Shown: positions 7,740-16,543, numbered from the stretch's first letter. The stretch is 34,946 bases of DNA from Butyrivibrio sp. VCD2006 (GCF_000423925.1 NZ_KE384110.1:1-34946), one strand, 5' to 3'. Numbers and translations are program-made. The notes: generated by a model not told the origin, from the letters alone.

Positions 7740-9234
7740 GAAACACAGAAAGTACACAGTATAAGGCTTGATGAAAGGAATTACAACCGTGTACAGAACA
7801 AGGCAGTTCAGAATCAGTAAGAACAACAGACTATATGGTTACTGTAGCGATATCTGCAGAGCCTGCGCCATTCTGTACAACAGGGCTAATTTCATAATCC
7901 GTCAGTATTCTTCAGCCGAGGAAGCCATGGCATCCTACAGACCCCTGTATCCCAATCAGATGCAGGTATTCAGGCTTGTTAAGGACATCCTTGATGGTAC
8001 AAAATATCAGGTAAAAGGTTCCTGGCTTTCTTACAATGCCCTCGACTATCTTTTAAAGGCCACAAAAGATAAGGCATACTACGGGCTTCCATCGCAGGCA
8101 AACCAGCAGATACTTAAACTCCTCCTTAGGGACTACAAGTCTTTTTTTGAGGCAGTGAAGGCATATGCAAAGACTCCATCTGCTTTTACAGGACGTCCCC
8201 GTATGCCCCAATATGTAGGTGAGGGAAAGTACAAGACAGCCATACTCACAAATCAGATATGCAGGATAAAGGATGAATCTCTTATCAGATTCCCCGGAAC
8301 AAACGATATGCTAAGACTTGGTGAAGACTTCCCTTGCGGAAAGCTAAAGGAAGTACGCATTAAGCCCCATGGCAAGGACTTTGTGATAGATGTCGTCATG
8401 GATATGGAAACAAGGGGCATGGCTCCTGCTGATGATAAGGAAATACTGAGGAGCCTTGTAGATATGGAGGACATTTCAGGCATCCGCGTGATGGCACTAG
8501 ATCCCGGGACAGATAACATAGCGGCTGTAGTAAACAACTTTGGCGAGAGACCCTTTGTCATAAAAGGTGGAAGCATCAAATCCATCAACCAGTTCTACAA
8601 CAAGGAAATGGGCAGGCTCTCATCATGTGCCATGAGATGCAATAAGAGATACCGTACCAGAAAAATGAGTATCCTTACTGAAAAGAGGAACAGGAGGATA
8701 AAGGACCAGTTCCACAAGATAAGCAGACAGCTTGCGGACTATGCAAGGGATAATCGTGTCGATGTTGTGGTAATGGGACATAACGTATTCCAGAAACAGG
8801 AAGCAGATATGGGACATATCAGTAACCAGAATTTTGTGCAGATACCAATGCTGATATTTGCAGATATGATCCGCTATAAGCTTGCTGAATACGGTATAAG
8901 ATTTGCCCTCACAGAAGAGAGCTATACATCAAAGGCTGATTTTCTTGCCATGGATCCTATTCCCATGTATGAAAAAGGGAAGAATAAAGAATACACTTTT
9001 TCAGGAAGAAGGATAAAAAGAGGACTCTACAGGCACTACGACGGAACATTCACAAATGCAGACATAAACGGGGCTGCAAATATCTTGAGAAAAGTATTCC
9101 CAAAGGTAACACAATGGGAGGGGCATAGTGGACATGCCATGTTCTTCAGGATGCCATAGGCAGACTGAAGGTTCATGCCGCACAGCGGCATAACAGAAAA
9201 CCTTTCCGACGCAGAGTCGGTGAGGGTAGTTCAT
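7740..9234 (+). mobile_element. Candidate IS605/IS1341-type element carrying tnpB only
   Basis: A tnpB gene without a tnpA is flanked by matching TTCAT pentamers. One is at 7735-7739, within a 16-bp palindrome (7731-7746), and one is at 9230-9234 just after a hairpin (CCGAC/GTCGG, 9206-9220). In IS200/IS605 elements the left cleavage motif lies just outside the element, and a related motif ends its right side behind a subterminal hairpin. The proposed limits follow that rule. There is no target duplication, as expected for this class. Boundaries are inferred, not proven. Confidence 0.4.
7771..9159 (+). CDS. tnpB: TnpB-family RNA-guided nuclease lacking the usual zinc finger
   Basis: A 462-residue protein of the IS605 OrfB/TnpB family, programmable DNA nucleases guided by an omega RNA from the element's right end and related to Cas12. 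The RuvC-like residues are all visible: Asp244 in ALDPGTDN, Glu382/383 in LTEESYTSKADF, and Asp431 in NADINGAANIL. The region that carries CxxC...CxxC in most TnpBs reads FSGRRIKRGLYRHYDGTFTNAD, without cysteines. This marks the zinc-finger-less branch. The active site appears intact, so it may be functional. The start is uncertain: ATG at 7771 has a weak AAGG upstream, and GTG at 7789 has AAAGGA at better spacing. No tnpA transposase is nearby. Confidence 0.9.
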   Translation: MKGITTVYRTRQFRISKNNRLYGYCSDICRACAILYNRANFIIRQYSSAEEAMASYRPLYPNQMQVFRLVKDILDGTKYQVKGSWLSYNALDYLLKATKDKAYYGLPSQANQQILKLLLRDYKSFFEAVKAYAKTPSAFTGRPRMPQYVGEGKYKTAILTNQICRIKDESLIRFPGTNDMLRLGEDFPCGKLKEVRIKPHGKDFVIDVVMDMETRGMAPADDKEILRSLVDMEDISGIRVMALDPGTDNIAAVVNNFGERPFVIKGGSIKSINQFYNKEMGRLSSCAMRCNKRYRTRKMSILTEKRNRRIKDQFHKISRQLADYARDNRVDVVVMGHNVFQKQEADMGHISNQNFVQIPMLIFADMIRYKLAEYGIRFALTEESYTSKADFLAMDPIPMYEKGKNKEYTFSGRRIKRGLYRHYDGTFTNADINGAANILRKVFPKVTQWEGHSGHAMFFRMP

Positions 9235-9300
9235 AGGTAACTATGCAGAGATAATGATGTACTGTCGACTGTGACAGACCCATTATGTAGGAAGTGCAGG
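9160..9300 (+). ncRNA. Candidate omega RNA (guide RNA) region downstream of tnpB
   Basis: Directly after the tnpB stop lies a run of strong hairpins: ATGCCGC/GCGGCAT (9175-9191), CCGAC/GTCGG (9206-9220), CATAG/CTATG (9232-9245) and ATAATG...CATTAT with an inner CTGTC/GACAG (9251-9286). TnpB guide RNAs are known to be made from the 3' end of tnpB and the right end of the element, with the guide starting at the element boundary. On that rule the scaffold would end near 9234 and the guide would be the bases after it. This is position and structure only. I cannot match a named RNA family. Confidence 0.5.
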
Positions 9301-9314
9301 AGTATTTTGAATAG

Positions 9315-9630
9315 GCAACAAATTATTTATATAGCAGTAATTTGTTGCTGATTCGGCTGATATATAAGTGACTTAAAAATTGTATTGGCAACAAATATGA
9401 AAGAATGAGATTTCTTGTTGTATCTAATAATTTATAAACACTAGACAGAGCAACAAGAGTATCTGATTAGTATTATATTGTTGTCATTTCTTATAGTGGA
9501 TGATAATTCGAAAATGAATATGGCAACAAAATAAGAAATAGATACTTCTTTTGTTGTTATATGCATTTTTCATATACATGGGTATAAATACATTTGGCAA
9601 CAAATATTATAAATCTCTCTAACTTGTTGC
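9315..9630. repeat. Array of five spaced hairpins with GCAACAA / TTGTTGY arms
   Basis: Five elements of 34-35 nt start with GCAACAA and end with TTGTTGC or TTGTTGT: 9315-9348, 9388-9421, 9450-9484, 9523-9557 and 9597-9630. Starts are 73, 62, 73 and 74 bases apart. Interiors are 20-21 nt and differ in sequence. The first extends to an 11-bp perfect stem, and the others add partial inner pairing. The 28-39-nt spacers are AT-rich and unlike each other. Only the arms are conserved, which points to selection on pairing or on protein binding at the arms. No gene overlaps it. It is not a CRISPR, because the repeats are not identical. Function unknown. Confidence 0.8.
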
Positions 9631-9726
9631 TAAATCAAAAAATAAAACGAAATTAGACTAAAATATAAACTATATTAAGAATATAGTATAGTTTGAGTAG
9701 TATACATGAATAGAAAACAAACTCAA

Positions 9727-9777
9727 ATAAATTCAGCGGTGAATGTCCAGTTAGGACTTTTTACCGCTGATTGAATT
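9727..9777 (-). terminator. Hairpin downstream of the Fn3-like gene, possible terminator
   Basis: TCAGCGGT pairs with ACCGCTGA, with inner GTCC/GGAC and flanking AAATT/AATTT pairing, 50 bases past the stop of the minus-strand gene. The following minus-strand run is AT-rich (ATTTATTT) rather than a clean T tract, so termination may be weak. The 95 bases to its left (9631-9726) hold only AT-rich sequence with an AAACTATA/TATAGTTT inverted repeat. Confidence 0.5.
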
Positions 9778-9825
9778 TAACGTGTTTTATTTATTCGGAT
9801 TATTACTGTCGAAGTATGGCAAAAA

Positions 9826-10323
9826 TCATTTAGCCTTAAATTTCTTTACCTTTGACCACTTGCCATAGCGATATCCTTCGTCTGAGGCATTGTATGCTCT
9901 TACGCGGACATAGTAGGTTTTACCTTTTGTGAGATCGGTAACCTTCTGTGAGGATTTCTTCTTGGTTACATCAAAATACTGAATTTCTTCGATTTCCTCT
10001 TCCTCTTCGTCCTCATCAAGTGTTTCGGTTTCTTCGGGCTCCTCGGGTTCTACGAAATCCTTGTAGGGTGATACCTCTATCTGATAGCCCTTGCAGTTCT
10101 TCTTAACCTTTACCCATGTGATCTTGTAGGATTTTCTATTCATTTTTGCTACGGACGGCTGACCAACCTTGCCTGGGGCTTTTATGGTCATGTCAATTTC
10201 ATCATCTTCTTCTTCATCAGCATGAACGATGCCGCTATCAAAGAAGTTTCCAATAGGAGTTGCAGTCACGAGCATGGCTGCGACAATAGTAAGGCTTATG
10301 AATTTAAACAGATGCTTCCTCAT
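9826..10323 (-). CDS. Secreted fibronectin type III-like protein with an acidic insert
   Basis: A 165-residue exported protein. Residues 1-35 form a signal peptide (KHLFKFISLTIVAAMLVTATP ... GIVHADEE, with VHA as the likely cleavage site). The rest is one Fn3-like domain: KSYKITWVKVKKNCKGYQIEVSPYKDF at the start and KVTDLTKGKTYYVRVRAYN ending in GKWSKVKKFKAK. A highly acidic stretch of about 25 residues (EPEEPEETETLDEDEEEEEIEE) interrupts the domain between strands. GGAGG lies 9 bases before the ATG on the minus strand. No enzymatic motif is present. Its role is probably binding at the cell surface or in the medium, but this is inference. Confidence 0.82.
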   Translation of the reverse strand: MRKHLFKFISLTIVAAMLVTATPIGNFFDSGIVHADEEEDDEIDMTIKAPGKVGQPSVAKMNRKSYKITWVKVKKNCKGYQIEVSPYKDFVEPEEPEETETLDEDEEEEEIEEIQYFDVTKKKSSQKVTDLTKGKTYYVRVRAYNASDEGYRYGKWSKVKKFKAK

Positions 10324-10483
10324 ATAAATACCTCCATTCCCTGGATTGCGGGAGATTCCGCTGTGGGAGGCTATTTCTTCATCAAACTGTTCAAAAAAAT
10401 TTTGATTGCAGTTTTAAAAACACCACCCTATATAGTTATTCTCTCAGAAGTATACGGAAAAAGCATCTTAAAAGACTATAAAC

Positions 10484-10530
10484 TAAACCCGCAAAGCCAG
10501 GTATACTCTGGAGTTGCGGGTTTATGGTCT
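10484..10530. terminator. Hairpin terminator, probably for the SNF2 gene (minus strand)
   Basis: TAAACCCGCAA pairs with TTGCGGGTTTA, with an inner CCAG/CTGG. It lies between the SNF2 stop and the Fn3 gene's promoter region. On the minus strand the stem is followed by a T-rich stretch; on the plus strand GGTCTTTTT follows. It could work in both directions. Confidence 0.7.
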
Positions 10531-10551
10531 TTTTAGTTTTGATAAAAAATT

Positions 10552-12690
10552 TCAATCCGAATACTTCTCACTTTCCTCTTCAATCAGCCTCTTTATCCAT
10601 TCATTATCCATCTTGTTCTCGTACGCGTCTGCGATTGCTGATTCATCAGCGAAGCTGTCAAACTGGAATTGCTTCTCGCTCAGTATATCCATCATCTTCT
10701 CATCCACAGTATCGGGGCAGAGCAGGTGGTAAACAAGCACGTTTTTGACCTGTCCCATGCGATAGACCCTTGATAGAGCCTGCATTGTGAGGGAGGGCTT
10801 TATTTGCGGCTCAGCGAAAATCACGATGCTGGCGGACTGGATATTTAGACCAACGCCACCTGCCTGTATCTGGCAGACGAGAACGCTTCCTGAAGGAGCA
10901 CTTCCAAACGCATCGACTATGCTTTGCCGCTTATCGATTGCGGTTTCGCCGGTGATCACACCGATGCAGCTATCACCAAGAAGACTGCTCAGCTTTGAGA
11001 TAGTTTCTCTGAAAAATGAGAAAACAACGATTTTTCTTCCCTCATCCCGGGCTTCGCTGCAAAGCTCAAGAAGTCTTGCCGCCTTGGCAGAGGTTCCAAT
11101 ATCATCCTGCAAAAAGGATACTCTTCGCATATCTGCAAAGCTTCCGTTTACCACGGCAGATACATATGCATCCCTATCTTCATTGGTCATTAGGCACCAT
11201 TCGTCTTCAACATCAATTGGAGGAAGCTCCTGTAAAACCTGCTGCCTTGTTCGCCTTAGATAAACAGGTGAGAGCTTCTCCTTGAATTCAGGAAGATAAC
11301 TGATGTGAGCAAGGCTTCGAACCTCCTTTGTCATGTCGGGACGCACGAAATCAATAAGACTGCACATCTCTTCAACCCTGTTTTCAAGCGGAGTTCCGGT
11401 CATCATAAGGATCCTCTCGGATTCATTATCAAGCCTTCTGATGTACATGGTGCGCTTGGCGTCGGGATTTTTTATATAATGGGCCTCATCGATAACAAGC
11501 ATGGAAAGGTGCATGTGGTTGTCTATGCGGTCAACGATTTTGCCCATGGACTCATAGTTGGTTATGGCCGCGCCGCCGCATTCCTGCCATTTTGAAAAAG
11601 CATCCTCAAGGGTCTGCCCATGTAAAATGATGGAAGGAATGTCAGAAAATTTCCGGATCTCTCTAGCCCAGTTCACAAGTACGCTGGCAGGGCACACCAC
11701 AAGGAAGAAGCATTTCTCGCCGGAGAGATTGATATGCGACATCGCAACAATGGCCTGGATTGTTTTGCCAAGTCCCATCTCATCTCCAAGCAGCACCTTT
11801 TTCTGATGGAGAATATACTTCGCTCCAAAGGCCTGATAAGCCCTGAGATTCCCATTAAAGTGCAAAAGGTCAAGCTCGGTTTCGTCAATCTCCGCAGCGA
11901 GAGCAGAAGGAATGCTGTCGTAGAGAAATGGCTTGTTTCCTGACGAAGCACCTATGCCTTCAAGGAGCGCATAGAAATCTGCGCTGTTTTTCTCATAGTC
12001 CTGCATAGCAGATGAAGCCGTTATATTTACAGACTCGTGATACCGGTCAAGGAATTTCACAAGACTATCGAATAGCGGACTGTCGTAGAAGGCGTACATC
12101 TCATCAGCAAGCAGCAGGGTATTCTGTTTTGTATTACTTCCTGAAAAAATCCAGTGAACACTATTCCCGATGGTTTTTGTGTTCCTGATTTTTTCTGAAA
12201 AGTTATTGAGCTGGGTGGCAGAGGGACTCGCTTCGGTGCGGACCTTTTCACAGCTCTTAAATCTTGAGAGAGAGGTTATAAGATCAGCATTATCACTGGA
12301 ACTTCCGTCTGCCTCAAGGCGGATCGACACCTTTGATGAAAGACTGTTGGCGAATTCCGTCACGATACCTCTGATGGTTCCGATCTGCTTTTCGCCGATG
12401 CCATCAACAGACATTAGATCGTAATCAGTGGCTTCTGCCAGTTTTCCGAAATCCGTGTAGCCTGCTTCCTGAAGGGCAGATACCCTGATTCCGGCCTTGG
12501 CATTTTTGAGCTCCTCGGTGGAGATACCGGAAAGACTTTCCCTTGCCTTTGCGCCTGCCAGGCGTCCGCAGAGATGCTTGATATCCTCAATCTGAAGAGA
12601 TTTATCCTCATACATCTTCCTAAAGGCAGCTTCTATCTCAAATATGGCTTTTTTTAGCTTTTTTATGTCCTTAAAATTCGGCCTGTTCAT
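10552..12690 (-). CDS. SNF2-family DEAD/DEAH helicase-like ATPase
   Basis: A 712-residue Swi2/Snf2 superfamily-2 ATPase, expected to translocate on double-stranded DNA or remodel DNA-protein complexes. The N-terminal ~240 residues include a helix-hairpin-helix-like DNA-binding motif (LMSVDGIGEKQIGTIRGIV). The motor follows: motif I GDEMGLGKTIQ (about residue 305), motif II VIDEAHYIKN (about 400), motif III MMTGTPLENR, and the C-terminal lobe with VVFSFFRETI, CQIQAGGVGLNIQSAS and motif VI ALSRVYRMGQ. No nuclease or zinc domain is visible. An upstream in-frame ATG at 12756 lacks a ribosome site. AAGGAG just before the ATG at 12690 decides the start. It stands alone with no restriction or defence neighbours, so a repair or transcription role is as likely as defence. 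Confidence 0.9.
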   Translation of the reverse strand: MNRPNFKDIKKLKKAIFEIEAAFRKMYEDKSLQIEDIKHLCGRLAGAKARESLSGISTEELKNAKAGIRVSALQEAGYTDFGKLAEATDYDLMSVDGIGEKQIGTIRGIVTEFANSLSSKVSIRLEADGSSSDNADLITSLSRFKSCEKVRTEASPSATQLNNFSEKIRNTKTIGNSVHWIFSGSNTKQNTLLLADEMYAFYDSPLFDSLVKFLDRYHESVNITASSAMQDYEKNSADFYALLEGIGASSGNKPFLYDSIPSALAAEIDETELDLLHFNGNLRAYQAFGAKYILHQKKVLLGDEMGLGKTIQAIVAMSHINLSGEKCFFLVVCPASVLVNWAREIRKFSDIPSIILHGQTLEDAFSKWQECGGAAITNYESMGKIVDRIDNHMHLSMLVIDEAHYIKNPDAKRTMYIRRLDNESERILMMTGTPLENRVEEMCSLIDFVRPDMTKEVRSLAHISYLPEFKEKLSPVYLRRTRQQVLQELPPIDVEDEWCLMTNEDRDAYVSAVVNGSFADMRRVSFLQDDIGTSAKAARLLELCSEARDEGRKIVVFSFFRETISKLSSLLGDSCIGVITGETAIDKRQSIVDAFGSAPSGSVLVCQIQAGGVGLNIQSASIVIFAEPQIKPSLTMQALSRVYRMGQVKNVLVYHLLCPDTVDEKMMDILSEKQFQFDSFADESAIADAYENKMDNEWIKRLIEEESEKYSD

Positions 12691-12847
12691 GGTGCTCCTT
12701 GATGTTCCTGAAAATAGTGAATATATAAATGTTAAAACGAAAAACCGTATCAACACAGGATCTCGCCTGGAAAATAATCATGCAATAATCATACAACATT
12801 ATCTGCGCCCTGTGAGACTATAGCCAAATAGGTTATAAAATATTTAT

Positions 12848-12877
12848 TTGTTACTATATTGTTTTGACAGTTATAAT
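12848..12877 (+). promoter_or_regulatory. Candidate sigma-A promoter for the HD-GYP gene
   Basis: TTGTTA (12848-12853) and TATAAT (12872-12877) are separated by 18 bases, about 40 bases before the chosen start codon. A TTGACA further in is too close to TATAAT to be its -35. Confidence 0.5.
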
Positions 12878-12915
12878 AAAAATAGCTGCATATGTTTTTT
12901 CATGAGGGAATTGCA

Positions 12916-14241
12916 ATGCTGTTGTTTTATGTAACATATTATTGGCCAAGGTTAATATTTGCGGCATACTTTACTTTTGCAAACACCGTGCTCGTAAAAA
13001 ATGTTTTTCGTCAAAAGCACGTTGCTTTAAAGGCAATAGTGCTGTTTCTCATATCATGCCCTGTTGTTTCTATAGTCACTGAGGCGCTAAGGGTTAGCAG
13101 CTTCGAGACGTTTATAGCACCAGCTATTTCTGATTTTCCGGATTCATACGATCAAGGCTTTTTCCTTCTCTATTATTTTCTGTGTGATGCTGTTTCCTTT
13201 ATCATTCCAACCTATATTTACACAAAAATAGTAAGGGACAAATGGATGATAGGCAGTAGTATCTATTTTATCTATGTTGTCATAGACAGATATGGCATGG
13301 TTGTGGGAGTTTCTCAGATCACATATCTCATCGTTGTTATCATCGTGCTGTTTGCTTTCCAGTTTCTTATGAGAGATGAGATGATGTTTGTTATTGAGCA
13401 TGCAAAAGCCATTGAGTGGAGGCCGATGCTGCATTATCTTTTGGGACTCTTTTTCCTGTTAGAAGCACTTTATGGTTCGTTTTTCGTATTTCCTGAAATT
13501 GAAAAAGGTGTAATTAATCTTGCAGCAATATGGGTAGATGTTATTGCAACCATCACTACGGTATTCTTTGGATCATTTGCAAAGATAAATACCAGCTCTG
13601 CAAGAGAACAGCTGTTAAAGCTCGATTACATGAAAAAACTCCAGGATAATCAGTACAACATAATCCTGAAGCTGACTGAGATATCCGAGGCAAAGAGCGG
13701 CGAGACGGGACAGCATGTAAAAAGAGTATCCGAATACTCTGCGGTACTTGCCGCGGAAATCGGCCTATCTTCAGAGGATACGGAGTGTATAAGAATTGCA
13801 TCAATGATGCATGATGTGGGAAAACTTTTGATTCCGAAGGAAATTATCGAAAAGCCGGGGCCGCTTACATTGGATGAGACGGAGCATATGAAGGAGCACA
13901 CCTCTTATGGAAATGAGCTACTTGGAAAATCCTCCGGCGAAATAATCTCCATGGCAAGACTCATTGCATATGAGCATCATGAGAGATGGGACGGCAAAGG
14001 GTACCCAAGAGGTCTTAAGGGCAACGCCATTACCGTTTATGCCCAGATTGTTGCAGTGGCGGATGTCTATGATGCGCTGACCAGCAGACGCTCCTACAAG
14101 GAAGCCTGGGATAGAGAAGTTGCCAGAGAAGAAATCATAAATCAGCGCGGTAAGCAGTTTTCACCTATGGTAGTGGATGCGTTTGTCAGATGCTTTGACA
14201 AGATATGCGCTATCCAGGATGAATACGTGGATGAAGAATAA
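12916..14241 (+). CDS. Membrane HD-GYP domain protein, cyclic-di-GMP phosphodiesterase
   Basis: A 441-residue protein with six or seven N-terminal membrane segments (about residues 1-225), a short linker, and a C-terminal HD-GYP domain (about 240-430). Conserved features are all there: the metal-binding His-Asp of MMHDVGKLLIPKEII (His299), HHERWDGKGYPRGLKG containing the GYP motif, and VADVYDALTSRRSYK. HD-GYP enzymes hydrolyse c-di-GMP to GMP through a metal centre. The membrane region is a likely sensor of unknown input. The first ATG in frame (12892) has no ribosome site. GAGGG 8 bases before 12916 favours that start. It is divergent from the SNF2 gene. Confidence 0.92.
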   Translation: MLLFYVTYYWPRLIFAAYFTFANTVLVKNVFRQKHVALKAIVLFLISCPVVSIVTEALRVSSFETFIAPAISDFPDSYDQGFFLLYYFLCDAVSFIIPTYIYTKIVRDKWMIGSSIYFIYVVIDRYGMVVGVSQITYLIVVIIVLFAFQFLMRDEMMFVIEHAKAIEWRPMLHYLLGLFFLLEALYGSFFVFPEIEKGVINLAAIWVDVIATITTVFFGSFAKINTSSAREQLLKLDYMKKLQDNQYNIILKLTEISEAKSGETGQHVKRVSEYSAVLAAEIGLSSEDTECIRIASMMHDVGKLLIPKEIIEKPGPLTLDETEHMKEHTSYGNELLGKSSGEIISMARLIAYEHHERWDGKGYPRGLKGNAITVYAQIVAVADVYDALTSRRSYKEAWDREVAREEIINQRGKQFSPMVVDAFVRCFDKICAIQDEYVDEE

Positions 14242-14255
14242 CGGAAGAATAATTG

Positions 14256-14284
14256 TTGCGCCCCGAACACGCGTTTGCTAGAAT
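14256..14284 (+). promoter_or_regulatory. Candidate promoter for the UvrD-like helicase
   Basis: TTGCGC (14256-14261) and TAGAAT (14279-14284) are 17 bases apart, 40 bases before the start codon. The -10 box is good and the -35 weak. Confidence 0.4.
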
Positions 14285-14323
14285 AGTAAGTATATAAGAC
14301 TCCATGAAAACGGGGAAGAGAGT

Positions 14324-16483
14324 ATGCAGGATATTTTGGAAAATCTTAATGAAGCACAGAGGGAGGCTGTTACCACTACAGAAGGCTATGTGCGGGTCAT
14401 TGCCGGCGCGGGAAGTGGTAAGACGAGAGCTTTGTCCCACCGCTTTGCATATCTTGTGAACGGCCTTGGCATCATGCCGGGGCATATTCTCTGTGTGACT
14501 TTTACTAATAAATCAGCCAATGAGATGAGGCAGAGAATCCACAGACTTACCGGGGACAACGACACCGGATATATCAACACTTTTCACGGATTCTGTGTGT
14601 CTGTCCTTCAGGAGGATTCCCATGCGGTTTCCTATCCCAAGAGCTTTCTGGTTCTTGATAATTCCGATATCGATGAGATGCTCAAGATAATCTATGAGGA
14701 GCGGGGACTTTCTCTTAGAGACATGACCTTCAGTGCCGCCAGGGATATGTTTGAAATCCGCAAGATCTTTGGCGAACCCGAGTACTATCTCGACATGATC
14801 ACCATGTCCCTTGATACTCTTAAGGAAAAATACGACAAGGCCACTGAGGTGAAGGACATTCTTTTCTATGGTTACCTTTATCAGGAAAAGAAGTGCTTCG
14901 GACTTGATTACAACGATCTCATCAAGTTTTCTCTATATATTTTCAGTCAAAATGAAGACATTAAGCTCAAGTGGCAAAAGCGCCTTGAGTACATAATGAT
15001 AGACGAGTTTCAGGATATCGACAGCCTTCAGTACGAGCTGATGGAGGTGCTTGCCGGGTACCACAAGAACCTTTTCATAGTGGGAGATCCCGATCAGACC
15101 ATATACACCTGGCGCGGTGCCAACGTTAGATATTTGCTCGATTTTGATAAAAACTTCCCTGATGTGAAGACTATCATGATGAATGACAATTATCGTTCAA
15201 CTCCGCAGATTCTCTCTGCCGTGAATTCACTGATAGACAAAAACACACAGAGAATCAAGAAGGAGCTTACACCTACACTTCCTGACGGTGAGAGCGTTTT
15301 GTGTCACCTTGCACCTGATACCGCTGCGGAGGCTGACTGGATTACCGGAGAGATACTTGTGATGAAGGGCAAGGGCATACCCTACCGCGATATGACAATC
15401 CTCTATAGGGCGCACTATGTCACCAGGACAATTGAAGAGGGACTTTTGAAGGAAAAGATCCCTTATACCATATATTCCGGCGTGCAGTTTTTCGGGAGGA
15501 TGGAGATTAAGGATGCGCTGTGCTACCTGCGCATGATCGTCTTCCGCGATGACATTTCCTTCAGGAGAATTGCGAACGTACCAAGGCGTAACCTTGGAAA
15601 GCGCAGAATGGCTTTTCTTGAGCAATATGCAGCTGAGAACGGATGCAGTCTCTATCAGGCTCTTAATGAAAATTTGGAAAATGAAGTCATGCGCGGAACT
15701 AAGGCCAGGAAATTCATTGACCTTATCGAGAGATTTGCGGACGGCTACGAGGGACTTCCTGTTTCCGAGGTGCTATCCAAGATTCTGAACGAGAGTGGCT
15801 ATGAGGAGATGCTAAGGACAGAAGGAGCTCAGGACCGTCTTGATAATCTTGCAGAGCTCAAGCAGTCTGTGTTCGAGTTTGAGACCACCTGTGGTGAGGA
15901 GGTAGGACTTGAGGATTATCTTAAGCATGTTGCACTTTTCACCAATGCAGACTCCGACGCAGGGCAGGAGGACAAGGTTCGCCTGATGACGGTGCATGCC
16001 GCAAAGGGACTGGAGTTTCCCTATGTGTTTTTGTGTGGCATGAATGAAGGAATTTTCCCTTCAAGAAAAATCCGTACCCTTGAGGGAATGGAGGAGGAGC
16101 GAAGGCTTGCCTTTGTTGCCATGACAAGAGCGAAGAAGCGCCTGTTTATCTCAGAAGCGGGAGGTATGAATTACGAAGGTATCCCACGATATCCCTCGCG
16201 TTTCATTTTAGACATTGATAAGGGCCATATAGAATTTACCGAAAAACCAGATGATTCCATGTTATCCGCTGTAAGGAAATATATTGAAAATGATTCAAGG
16301 CACCTTAAGGGAGCAGAGAAGGTTAATCTCTTAGAGCCCGGGCAGAGAGTAAAGCATGCAATTTTAGGCCTTGGGACTGTTCTTGAGATCAACATGGAGG
16401 AGCAGAGCTACATGGTGCAGTTTGATGGGATGGGGACACCCAGACAGATTTCATTTAAGGTGAAGCTCCACAAGGAAGATTAA
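14324..16483 (+). CDS. UvrD/PcrA-like superfamily 1 DNA helicase
   Basis: A 719-residue 3'-5' DNA helicase of the UvrD/Rep/PcrA family. In order: Q-motif LNEAQREAV, motif I AGAGSGKT (about residue 30), motif Ia VTFTNKSANEMR, motif II IDEFQDID (Asp227), motif III GDPDQTIYTWRGA, motif IV NYRST, motif V TVHAAKGLEFPYVFL, and motif VI AFVAMTRAKKRLFIS. The C-terminus has a Tudor-like segment (GLGTVLEINMEEQSYMVQFDG), as in PcrA, where it can bind RNA polymerase. GGGGAAGAG precedes the ATG. It may be a second copy in addition to the housekeeping PcrA, so no symbol is given. Confidence 0.93.
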   Translation: MQDILENLNEAQREAVTTTEGYVRVIAGAGSGKTRALSHRFAYLVNGLGIMPGHILCVTFTNKSANEMRQRIHRLTGDNDTGYINTFHGFCVSVLQEDSHAVSYPKSFLVLDNSDIDEMLKIIYEERGLSLRDMTFSAARDMFEIRKIFGEPEYYLDMITMSLDTLKEKYDKATEVKDILFYGYLYQEKKCFGLDYNDLIKFSLYIFSQNEDIKLKWQKRLEYIMIDEFQDIDSLQYELMEVLAGYHKNLFIVGDPDQTIYTWRGANVRYLLDFDKNFPDVKTIMMNDNYRSTPQILSAVNSLIDKNTQRIKKELTPTLPDGESVLCHLAPDTAAEADWITGEILVMKGKGIPYRDMTILYRAHYVTRTIEEGLLKEKIPYTIYSGVQFFGRMEIKDALCYLRMIVFRDDISFRRIANVPRRNLGKRRMAFLEQYAAENGCSLYQALNENLENEVMRGTKARKFIDLIERFADGYEGLPVSEVLSKILNESGYEEMLRTEGAQDRLDNLAELKQSVFEFETTCGEEVGLEDYLKHVALFTNADSDAGQEDKVRLMTVHAAKGLEFPYVFLCGMNEGIFPSRKIRTLEGMEEERRLAFVAMTRAKKRLFISEAGGMNYEGIPRYPSRFILDIDKGHIEFTEKPDDSMLSAVRKYIENDSRHLKGAEKVNLLEPGQRVKHAILGLGTVLEINMEEQSYMVQFDGMGTPRQISFKVKLHKED

Positions 16484-16543
16484 CGATATATGGTATACTT
16501 ATTTAAAGAGATTATGCGGTATATGCAGTATTTAGGAGCAAAG

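Noticed and set aside
7680..7820. Small frame before tnpB as a remnant of tnpA
   Set aside because: The 46-codon frame starting MRRKIVNTELAG runs into the tnpB gene out of frame and shows no HUH transposase or serine recombinase motif. The 8-codon MKHRKYTV frame at 7738-7764 is equally unsupported.
7380..7826. 148-residue minus-strand frame over the permease and tnpB leader
   Set aside because: It is antisense to the second ABC permease, has no family resemblance and no ribosome site.
9315..9630. CRISPR array
   Set aside because: Only the 7-nt arms are shared; the element interiors differ, spacers vary from 28 to 39 nt, and no cas genes are nearby.
10552..12690. SNF2 helicase as part of a defence island
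   Set aside because: No methylase, nuclease, DISARM-type or other defence gene is adjacent. The neighbours are an Fn3 protein and an HD-GYP enzyme.
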